DNA of 8,355 bases, taken from positions 1 through 8,355 of the forward strand of contig JAIPEK010000084.1 of the NCBI GenBank assembly GCA_021737205.1. Reading direction: 5' to 3'. Positions 1-4,847 of this stretch are shown piece after piece. Source of the stretch: Desulfarculaceae bacterium. GTDB taxonomy: Bacteria > Desulfobacterota > Desulfobacteria > Desulfobacterales > Desulfobacteraceae. The notes beneath the pieces are model-generated. The model did not search any database, was not told where the DNA came from, and was given only the letters and a program-made list of their open reading frames with translations. Position 1 is the stretch's first letter; each line of letters begins with the position of its first letter. The translations under genes were made by a program, and so were the position numbers.

Positions 1-464
1 ATGGAAGTGCCGTGTTCCCCGCCCTCTTCGGAAAGAAGAATGATTTTTTTCACGGTCTTGATCTGGTCCTTCACCGCCTCGAGCATCGGGGCAAGCTCGC
101 TGTTGACAAGGATCACGTCGTCTTCTGCGTGATTGATGGTGTACAAAAGCTGCTCCGGGGAAAGCCGGATATGCACCGTATGGAGCACCGCCCCCATCAT
201 GGGCACGGCAAAATAGCATTCCAGGTACCTGTGGCTGTCAAAATCCATCACAGCAACCGTATCCCCCTGTTTAACCCCTAAAGATTCCAATGCGTTGGCA
301 AGTTTTGCCACCCGCGTGTGAAGATCCCTGTAGGTGTACGTCATGACGTCCCGGTACACGATTTCCTGGTCCGGGGAGCGCAAAAGGGAGTTGGTGAAAA
401 GGTTTTTGATCAAAAGCGGATATGTGTAAGCGGATTTGGATTTTTCAATAATCTTGACAGCCAT
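1..464 (-). CDS. AlkK-like fatty-acyl-CoA synthetase, N-terminal part (3' end outside window)
   Basis: This is the first ~154 residues of an AMP-forming acyl-CoA synthetase, which activates a free fatty acid to its CoA thioester using ATP, the entry step of beta-oxidation. I read MAVKIIEKSKSAYTYPLLIK at the start, then SPDQEIVYRD, TYRDLHTRVAKLANALESLG, and RYLECYFAVPMMGAVLHTV followed by LSPEQLLYTINHAEDDVILV. These blocks are characteristic of the medium-chain (AlkK-type) fatty-acyl-CoA synthetase N-terminal domain. The P-loop, adenylate-binding and C-terminal catalytic-lysine motifs lie beyond the window, so substrate length cannot be judged; family members are roughly 540 residues. The ATG at 462-464 is preceded by a good ribosome binding site (AAAGGAGGG). 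It begins 25 bases after the HndB-like gene, so it appears to be the downstream member of the sensory operon. An aromatic or other carboxylate substrate cannot be excluded. Confidence 0.9.
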   Translation of the reverse strand, partial: MAVKIIEKSKSAYTYPLLIKNLFTNSLLRSPDQEIVYRDVMTYTYRDLHTRVAKLANALESLGVKQGDTVAVMDFDSHRYLECYFAVPMMGAVLHTVHIRLSPEQLLYTINHAEDDVILVNSELAPMLEAVKDQIKTVKKIILLSEEGGEHGTS

Positions 465-489
465 CTGGCCCTCCTTTGATTTGGGTGGA

Positions 490-858
490 TTACATTTTGC
501 CTAGCGCGAAATCGGTCTGAACTTCTCCTTTGAGTATATGCCGTTTGAACACCTGTCTTGCCCGGTTTACATCCATGTGCTGATATACAATCGGCTCCTC
601 GTCCGCCGCCTCTACAGTAATGTTGGGCTCGCTGCTGCACATTCCCAGGCAGGAGCCGGCGATGATTTTGATATCGGTCCGGCCGGACTCGGCCTTTTCC
701 TCGAGAAGGGTTGCCATGACATCCCTGGCGCCTGCCGCTATCCCGCAGGTGCTCATGTGCACGGTGATCTTGACGGTGGTCTCTCCCCCCCTGAGCGAGG
801 CTTCCCGTGCCGCCCTTTCCTTTATTTCCTTGAGATCGTCAACTGATAATTTTGCCAT
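490..858 (-). CDS. HndB-like (2Fe-2S) ferredoxin-domain protein
   Basis: This 122-residue thioredoxin-fold [2Fe-2S] protein resembles HndB of the NADP-reducing [FeFe]-hydrogenase of Desulfovibrio and the N-terminal domain of HydB/NuoF-like diaphorases. An N-terminal helical stretch (SVDDLKEIKERAAREASLRG) is followed by TCGIAAGARDVM with Cys38, and GSCLGMC with Cys70 and Cys74. NuoE-type proteins use four cysteines (C-x4-C and C-x3-C). Here the second position is Gly43, so only three are visible, which I believe is typical of the HndB type. The probable role is electron transfer or redox sensing in the cytoplasm. The ATG (856-858) follows a GAGGTAA site that overlaps the stop of the upstream ATP-binding gene; the gap is 3 bases. 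In hydrogenase operons this gene is normally followed by hndC and hndD, but here an acyl-CoA synthetase follows. Confidence 0.88.
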   Translation of the reverse strand: MAKLSVDDLKEIKERAAREASLRGGETTVKITVHMSTCGIAAGARDVMATLLEEKAESGRTDIKIIAGSCLGMCSSEPNITVEAADEEPIVYQHMDVNRARQVFKRHILKGEVQTDFALGKM

Positions 859-861
859 TTG

Positions 862-1401
862 TTACCTCTTTGATCCAATATTGTCATTGATTAGCTCCTT
901 TATCTTTTCCAGAACCGCGGGATGGTCGATATCGATTCCTTCAAGGTCCTGCCGGATCTCCCTTGTGTCCAGGAAAAACGAGTTTTCCGGAGTCGCGTGC
1001 TCATACCGGATGTCCAGCCCCGGATTGCCGGCAAGAAGGGTGATGATGGTGGCGGCCGTATCCCCCACAGGGGCCGTATCCACATGGTCTTTTTTGAAAA
1101 CGGCCTTTACCCGGGTCCCTTTCTTTTCATCGGACTCGATATCAAATGCGCCGCAGCTTTGCTCGGCCGCGGCCTTGAAAAGGGAAATTCCCATACCGAT
1201 ACGCCGTTCGGTCCGGGTGGTTACAAACGGGTCCGCCACCGAGCCGATCATCTCCTTTTGAATTCCCGGTCCGTTGTCCTGGATTTCAATTGAAATATAT
1301 CCCTCTTTAACGGTTTCATCAACCGCAATCCGCACAAAATCCGCTTTTGCCCCGATGCTGTTTTCCGCTATGTCGAGGATGTGAAGCGACAGCTCTTTCA
1401 A
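862..1401 (-). CDS. GHKL ATP-binding protein (histidine-kinase-like ATPase domain, no phosphoacceptor domain)
   Basis: This 179-residue protein carries a histidine-kinase-type ATPase fold. The N box is HILDIAENSIGA (Asn14), the G1 box is DNGPGI (Asp42 to Ile47), and a G2-type loop RIGMGISLF (residues 67-75) follows DPFVTTR. There is no dimerisation or His-phosphotransfer domain and no membrane segment. It is therefore probably a cytoplasmic protein kinase-like or nucleotide-sensing partner rather than a classic sensor kinase. About 75 residues after the ATPase core (from FKKDHVD on) form a C-terminal extension that I cannot assign. The start is TTG (1399-1401): the PHP gene ends ATGGAATCTTGA, giving a 4-base TTGA overlap, and AAGGA sits 7 bases upstream of the TTG. 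This protein family recurs next to HndB-like proteins in anaerobes' hydrogenase clusters. Its client protein is unknown. Confidence 0.85.
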   Translation of the reverse strand: MKELSLHILDIAENSIGAKADFVRIAVDETVKEGYISIEIQDNGPGIQKEMIGSVADPFVTTRTERRIGMGISLFKAAAEQSCGAFDIESDEKKGTRVKAVFKKDHVDTAPVGDTAATIITLLAGNPGLDIRYEHATPENSFFLDTREIRQDLEGIDIDHPAVLEKIKELINDNIGSKR

Positions 1402-2153
1402 GATTCCATCCTTTTTACAAAGCGTCGGAATTTTTTGTTTGAAAGGGCGTTCCGCATGGATTCAAACGATGTGTCCCTCATATCAAATACCGTGTATCCC
1501 GTGGCAATGTCCTGTAAAAAATGTGCGTCCGATGATAGTATGCAGGGCAGTCCGGTGTTGTCAAGGAATTTGTGTATCCAGGTTTTGCCTAAGGCGTGCC
1601 TGGAGATTTCGATTCCGTCCAGAGGCAGGTGGTCCGGGATAAATCCGAGCTGGCTTATGATGCTGTACACTGGCCGGTCCACATGGGCGGCAATGGCGAT
1701 GCCGTCCCTGGAATGAATGTTTCGTACCGCCTCGTCCAGGCTCAATTGAGAGGCGCTGATCAAAAGTTTTTCCTCCTGGCCGGATACCATGTCGTTCTCG
1801 TCCGCTATGACCTGGTATCCGAATAGGTCCGGGTAATTTTTTTCGGAAAGTCCTCTGTGGATCATGTCCCCCATTTTCCGGGCATCGGCGGGGAATTTGA
1901 AAAGGGCGAGAAGGTGGACCTCTTCCCGTGTGCAGATTTCCATTCCGGCAACTACGGCAACCCCGGTTTGTCGGGCCGCTCGGACTACGGCCCCGGCATT
2001 TTCCGCACTGTTGTGGTCACACACTGCGATGATGTCGAGTTTTTCGGATTGTGCCGCTTTGATGATCTTCACCGGCGTCATCCCCCAGTCTCCGCAAGGG
2101 GAAAGACAGGTATGGATGTGAAGGTCGGCTTTTTTCCAGCTCCCGGTTTCCAT
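1398..2153 (-). CDS. PHP-domain metal-dependent phosphohydrolase
   Basis: This 251-residue member of the PHP (polymerase and histidinol phosphatase) superfamily is expected to hydrolyse a phosphoester with a di- or trinuclear metal site. Visible metal-ligand motifs, numbered from the chosen start, are ADLHIHTCLSPCGDW (His12, His14), VCDHNSAE (Asp46, His47), GMEICTREEVH (Glu72, His80), AAHVDRP (His157) and LSSDAH (Asp209, His211), so the catalytic set looks complete. It resembles the TrpH/RNase AM-like subfamily. Whether the substrate is a nucleotide, a small phosphate or a phosphoprotein cannot be read from the sequence. The ATG at 2151-2153 gives METGSWKKADLHIH. A longer frame up to 2192 exists but would overlap the DRTGG gene and add residues before the family's usual start. 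The gap from the DRTGG stop is 5 bases and the ribosome binding site is weak, which suggests coupling. It may act as a phosphatase opposing the neighbouring kinase-like proteins (inference). Confidence 0.9.
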   Translation of the reverse strand: METGSWKKADLHIHTCLSPCGDWGMTPVKIIKAAQSEKLDIIAVCDHNSAENAGAVVRAARQTGVAVVAGMEICTREEVHLLALFKFPADARKMGDMIHRGLSEKNYPDLFGYQVIADENDMVSGQEEKLLISASQLSLDEAVRNIHSRDGIAIAAHVDRPVYSIISQLGFIPDHLPLDGIEISRHALGKTWIHKFLDNTGLPCILSSDAHFLQDIATGYTVFDMRDTSFESMRNALSNKKFRRFVKRMES

Positions 2154-2158
2154 GACAA

Positions 2159-2494
2159 TTACAGGACCTTGAGATCCGCGATCTTCAAACAAAGATCAAA
2201 TGAGTTGTCATCAGCCAGTAGCACGGGCATGTTTTCCTTTTCCGCCCTTTCCACGGTTTCGCGGTCCGGCCGGTGCCCGCCCGTGATGCTGATACATGCG
2301 GCTTCCCTGAGAACCGCTACGGCCACGATGTTTTGATGGGTCTGGATGGTCATCCAGGCGGTTCCCGGGTTGATACGGGCCATGACATCACTTAACAGGT
2401 CTCCTGTATACCCACCGAGAATGTCTCTGTCCGCCGCCTGTTTCCCGGCATGGATTTCGAGCCCGAGTTTGTCCGCAAGTTCTTTCACGTTCAC
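2159..2494 (-). CDS. DRTGG-domain protein (second copy)
   Basis: This 111-residue single-domain protein is of the DRTGG type, the domain also found in the N-terminal part of some phosphotransacetylases and next to CBS domains. Recognisable parts are the N-terminal helix NVKELADKLGLEIHAG, DILGGYTGDLLSDVMARINPG with the characteristic GDLLSDVM block, and ACISITGGHRPDRETVERAE. The domain is thought to be a ligand- or nucleotide-binding regulatory module, but no specific ligand is established. The start is GTG (2492-2494), supported by GGAGGG seven bases upstream (2502-2507); the gap from the hydrogenase-like gene's stop is one base. It is clearly related in fold to the first gene of the operon, but their sequences have diverged, so they probably form a functionally distinct pair or a heterodimer (inference). 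Confidence 0.87.
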   Translation of the reverse strand: MNVKELADKLGLEIHAGKQAADRDILGGYTGDLLSDVMARINPGTAWMTIQTHQNIVAVAVLREAACISITGGHRPDRETVERAEKENMPVLLADDNSFDLCLKIADLKVL

Positions 2495-2495
2495 C

Positions 2496-3782
2496 TCAAT
2501 TCCCTCCTTTTATAAAAATACAATCGGCAAGTTTACATCTTCGGCGTATCACATCCTCGGCAAATGCATAGCAGTCCGGGGCCCCGCATGCACTGCAGTT
2601 GTAACCGGGCAGTTTTCCGTACAGGGCATCGATCCTTGTTAAAGACCGGATGGACAACGGCTTTTTTTTCCCGCCGAAGATTTTTTCCATTTGTTCGGTT
2701 GTTTTTTTATCCGGTATCCATTTCTGTTCATAGAACCGGTTCTTGATCTCTTTGCTGAAATTTTTGCTCCTGTTGATCCGGCCCGATATTTTGTGGACCG
2801 CGCTTTTGGCCACGTATTTGTCCATGGCGCAAAGGGAGCCTCCGACGCAGCCTTCTCTGCACGCCCTGAACTCAATGAATGAAAAATCCTTGAATATGTC
2901 CAGTTCAGTTTTTTCCAGATACAGCATGGTTTCTTCAAGCCCGGATACGGCAAGGGTCTTGTCGAGTTTCAGGCCCGCGCTTTCCCCGCCGCAGATACTC
3001 CAGAGAATTCCCTCCGAGCAGGGAGGGTGCTCGAATTCAAATCCGGTTTCCACATAATCGACTGTATCGGACTCCATGATATCGGTGATATGCTTTTTAA
3101 GCTCGGGATAGATCTGGTTGATTCCGATGGACCGGCTTATGTAAGGCGATTGTTTCAGCCGGGCGGATTCTTTGATTCCCATTTTGGTGGGACAGGGGTT
3201 GAGGTAGAAGATGGACAGGTCCGACAGCCGGACCCCTTCTTTCCGGGCGATCAGGGCCGCGGCCTCTTTCACGATGATGGACACCGGTCGCAGCACCTGG
3301 TTGAGATGGCCGAAAAGACCGGGATATTTAAACGCCACCAGCCTCATAACAACGGGACACATGGTGGAAAGGACCGGAAGCTCCGGCGCCTTTTCCCGGA
3401 TGAACCGCCGGGTGGCCCACTGGAACATTTCAAAGAAATAGGACATGTCCACGACGTATTGAAATCCCATCCGCCGAAGGCCGGTCAGGACATCCCGCGG
3501 ACGGGCGTCGGGAAACTGGCTGTAGAGAACGGGCGCGACAAACAGGACGGGATGTTTTTCTTTTTTAAAGGCGCCGGGGTCGAAGGGGGCGGGGGTGATG
3601 CATCCCTGCGGGCAGACACGGATGCATTCCCCGCAGCCGATACAGCTGTCCGTCAGGTGAATGGATTTGCCGTTTTTAATACGGATGGCCCGGGTGGGGC
3701 ACGATTTTGCACATGCACCGCATCCGGTACAGTTGTCCGAATTGACTAAGACATAACAGGGAATCGTATTTGTGTCTGCCAT
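2496..3782 (-). CDS. Sensory-type [FeFe]-hydrogenase-like protein with 2x[4Fe-4S] N-terminus and C-terminal FeS domain
   Basis: This 428-residue iron-sulfur protein is built in three parts. Residues 18-57 are a bacterial-type 2x[4Fe-4S] ferredoxin domain (Cys18, 21, 24, 28 and 47, 50, 53, 57). Residues ~75-330 are an [FeFe]-hydrogenase large-subunit (H-cluster) domain. Residues ~384-421 are a small four-Cys FeS domain (NCSACGAPDC, Cys396, 399, 404 and probably 421). All four H-cluster cysteines appear present: Cys142 in LSTMCPVV, Cys197 in NPCPTK, and Cys308 and Cys312 in ACREGC. Lys200 and Glu205 of the second motif are also kept. The proton-relay Cys of catalytic enzymes (first Cys of TSCCP) is Met141, and the flanking Met positions are Asn195 and Arg306. 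This pattern fits group C/D sensory hydrogenases rather than fast H2-producing enzymes. There is no PAS domain or transmembrane segment. The ATG (3780-3782) is one base after the preceding stop, behind a G-rich ribosome binding site. The probable role is H2 or redox sensing in the cytoplasm. Confidence 0.9.
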   Translation of the reverse strand: MADTNTIPCYVLVNSDNCTGCGACAKSCPTRAIRIKNGKSIHLTDSCIGCGECIRVCPQGCITPAPFDPGAFKKEKHPVLFVAPVLYSQFPDARPRDVLTGLRRMGFQYVVDMSYFFEMFQWATRRFIREKAPELPVLSTMCPVVMRLVAFKYPGLFGHLNQVLRPVSIIVKEAAALIARKEGVRLSDLSIFYLNPCPTKMGIKESARLKQSPYISRSIGINQIYPELKKHITDIMESDTVDYVETGFEFEHPPCSEGILWSICGGESAGLKLDKTLAVSGLEETMLYLEKTELDIFKDFSFIEFRACREGCVGGSLCAMDKYVAKSAVHKISGRINRSKNFSKEIKNRFYEQKWIPDKKTTEQMEKIFGGKKKPLSIRSLTRIDALYGKLPGYNCSACGAPDCYAFAEDVIRRRCKLADCIFIKGGN

Positions 3783-3783
3783 T

Positions 3784-4218
3784 TCAGCCCCCTGGGTTGA
3801 ATTCCATTCTTATGACCGTTCCGGCCCCTAGGGTGGAGTCGATGTGCAGGGAATCAGCGTTTTCCCGGATATTGTGAAGCCCCATGCCGGCCCCGAACCC
3901 CATCTCCCTGAATTCATCAGAAGCGGTGGAATATCCTTTCTGCATAGCCGTTTCAATATCCTCAATTCCGGGGCCTTCATCAGATACGGTGAGAAAAATT
4001 TTTTTCTCGGTGAGTTCAAACGCCAGAATACCGTCTGTGGCGGCGTGCATGACCACATTCATCTCTCCTTCGTACCCGCAGATGGAGACTTTTCTGATGA
4101 CGCAAGCGGAAAGATTCAATGATTTGAGAAGCTTTTTAACGGAAATCGATGCATTGCCTGCATTGGTGAAATCCCGCTTTTGTATCCGGAATGTTCTGGA
4201 TAGTGAAGCCATTTGCAT
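3784..4218 (-). CDS. RsbT/RsbW-like ATP-binding protein (anti-sigma / Ser-Thr kinase type)
   Basis: This small cytoplasmic GHKL ATPase has 144 residues from the chosen start. The leading FRIQKRDFTNAGNASISVKK followed by LLKSLNL and VIRKVSICGYEGEMNVVMHA (N box, Asn54) is characteristic of RsbT/RsbW-type switch kinases. The G1 box is SDEGPGIEDI (Asp80 to Ile85) and the G2 loop is GFGAGMGLHNIRENAD. The LTVSDEGPGI and GAGTVIRMEF strands complete the fold. Family members phosphorylate Ser/Thr on STAS-domain antagonists or bind sigma factors, but no STAS protein or sigma factor is visible in the window. ATG at 4216-4218 gives MQMASLSRTF, 5 bases after the DRTGG stop; ATG at 4210-4212 (MASLSRTF) is equally possible. 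A longer frame beginning at 4275 would overlap the DRTGG gene and lacks family-like residues. The protein lies directly upstream of the hydrogenase-like sensor and is probably its output partner (inference). Confidence 0.86.
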   Translation of the reverse strand: MQMASLSRTFRIQKRDFTNAGNASISVKKLLKSLNLSACVIRKVSICGYEGEMNVVMHAATDGILAFELTEKKIFLTVSDEGPGIEDIETAMQKGYSTASDEFREMGFGAGMGLHNIRENADSLHIDSTLGAGTVIRMEFNPGG

Positions 4219-4223
4219 ATATG

Positions 4224-4577
4224 CTATCTTGCATGTTTCAGTCCCTGTATGCCCTGCTGGTAAAGCCGTCCGCATGCGATGAACATGGAAAGCCCGGTGC
4301 TCAAAAGCGGCAGCCCCTCTTCTTCGGCAAGTTCGATCACGTCGTGATCCGGTACTTTTCCCCTGATCAGGATCACGGCCCCGATTCCTGCAATGTTACA
4401 GGTTTTTACCATCTGGATGGTTTGTATGCCGGTCAACAGGAGTGCATTTTCCGCATCGGCGGCCAGTACATCACTCAACAGGTCGCTTGCCCCCGCTTTG
4501 GTGATTTCTTCGGATTTGAGGCGCTCGCAGGCCAGGAATCGCGCTTCCAGTATATGGGCGATTTGAGACAGTTCCAT
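4224..4577 (-). CDS. DRTGG-domain protein (first gene of sensory operon)
   Basis: This 117-residue DRTGG-domain protein reads MELSQIAHILEARFLACERL, then GASDLLSDVLAADAENALLL, VILIRGKVPDHDVIELAEEE and GLPLLSTGLSMFIACGRLYQ. The block DLLSDVLA and the RGK-x-P-x-x-x-V-I-x-L-A helix are the recognisable family signatures. It is a single-domain cytoplasmic protein without metal-binding clusters and is likely regulatory, with an unknown ligand. The ATG at 4575-4577 has no Shine-Dalgarno sequence. Instead a TAATCT -10 box ends five bases before it, so translation probably begins on a leaderless mRNA. It is the first gene of the eight-gene operon and shares its fold with the gene at 2159-2494. Related DRTGG proteins occur beside sensory [FeFe]-hydrogenase genes in other anaerobes (family knowledge, not checked here). 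Confidence 0.87.
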   Translation of the reverse strand: MELSQIAHILEARFLACERLKSEEITKAGASDLLSDVLAADAENALLLTGIQTIQMVKTCNIAGIGAVILIRGKVPDHDVIELAEEEGLPLLSTGLSMFIACGRLYQQGIQGLKHAR

Positions 4578-4582
4578 AGTTC

Positions 4583-4611
4583 AGATTACGGGATACGAAC
4601 GTCCAAGTCAA
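4583..4611 (-). promoter_or_regulatory. Sigma70-type promoter of the sensory operon, leaderless arrangement
   Basis: On the minus strand there is a -35 box TTGACT (4606-4611), a spacer of exactly 17 bases (4589-4605) and a -10 box TAATCT (4583-4588). The ATG of the first DRTGG gene starts five bases after the -10 box. A transcript starting about seven bases downstream of the -10 would begin at or next to the A of ATG, and no ribosome binding site precedes the gene. Five of six -35 bases and four of six -10 bases match consensus. Confidence 0.7.
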
Positions 4612-4612
4612 T

Positions 4613-4628
4613 GATAATCCGGGTTATC
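4613..4628. promoter_or_regulatory. Candidate operator: 16-bp near-perfect palindrome abutting the operon -35 box
   Basis: GATAATCCGGGTTATC reads the same on both strands except for one mismatched pair. It begins two bases upstream of the -35 hexamer of the sensory-operon promoter, a typical site for an activator or repressor dimer. A perfect 10-bp palindrome, GTCGATCGAC, lies a further 14 bases upstream (4642-4651). No regulator can be named from the sequence. Confidence 0.4.
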
Positions 4629-4696
4629 GTTCGGTTCGATGGTCGATCGACGGACACCGCCTCTTTGGGGTCGCTTCCGCATTCTTTAAAAAATCA

Positions 4697-4725
4697 TTGA
4701 TTTTTCACCCGAACCGTCGCATAAA
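4697..4725 (+). promoter_or_regulatory. Candidate promoter for the C-S lyase gene
   Basis: There is a TTGATT hexamer (4697-4702), a 17-base spacer and a CATAAA hexamer (4720-4725). It would give a 5' leader of about 115 bases that contains a perfect palindrome at 4748-4759. A competing weaker pair, TTGGAT (4800-4805) and GATAAT (4822-4827) with 16-base spacing, would start transcription almost at the ribosome binding site. Neither is decisive. Confidence 0.4.
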
Positions 4726-4747
4726 AGGCCTTAGCCGTATATGAAAG

Positions 4748-4759
4748 ATCCGGCCGGAT
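4748..4759. promoter_or_regulatory. Perfect 12-bp palindrome in the lyase leader
   Basis: ATCCGGCCGGAT is a perfect palindrome located between the likely promoter and the start of the C-S lyase gene. It could be a dimeric repressor site. In a GC-rich genome a short palindrome can also occur by chance, so this is only a candidate. Confidence 0.25.
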
Positions 4760-4847
4760 GATCCCGGCAGGGCAGGATGTAAAAAAAGATCGGCATGGAT
4801 TGGATTCAATTGTAGATAGAAGATAATGGCGCATAAGGAATACATCA

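Noticed and set aside
620..1261. A 213-codon plus-strand frame opposite the HndB-like and GHKL genes
   Set aside because: It spans the junction of two recognised minus-strand genes and resembles no protein family.
2154..2192. A longer N-terminus for the PHP protein, starting at 2192
   Set aside because: It overlaps the end of the DRTGG gene and adds 13 residues ahead of the usual PHP start; the ATG at 2153 leaves a normal 5-base gap.
3027..3749. A 240-codon plus-strand frame opposite the H-cluster protein
   Set aside because: The minus strand has clear iron-sulfur motifs here; the plus-strand translation is low-complexity and unrecognised.
4219..4275. A longer N-terminus for the RsbT/W-like protein, starting at 4275
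   Set aside because: It would overlap the DRTGG gene by 52 bases and the extra residues do not look like the family; starts at 4218 or 4212 fit the family layout.
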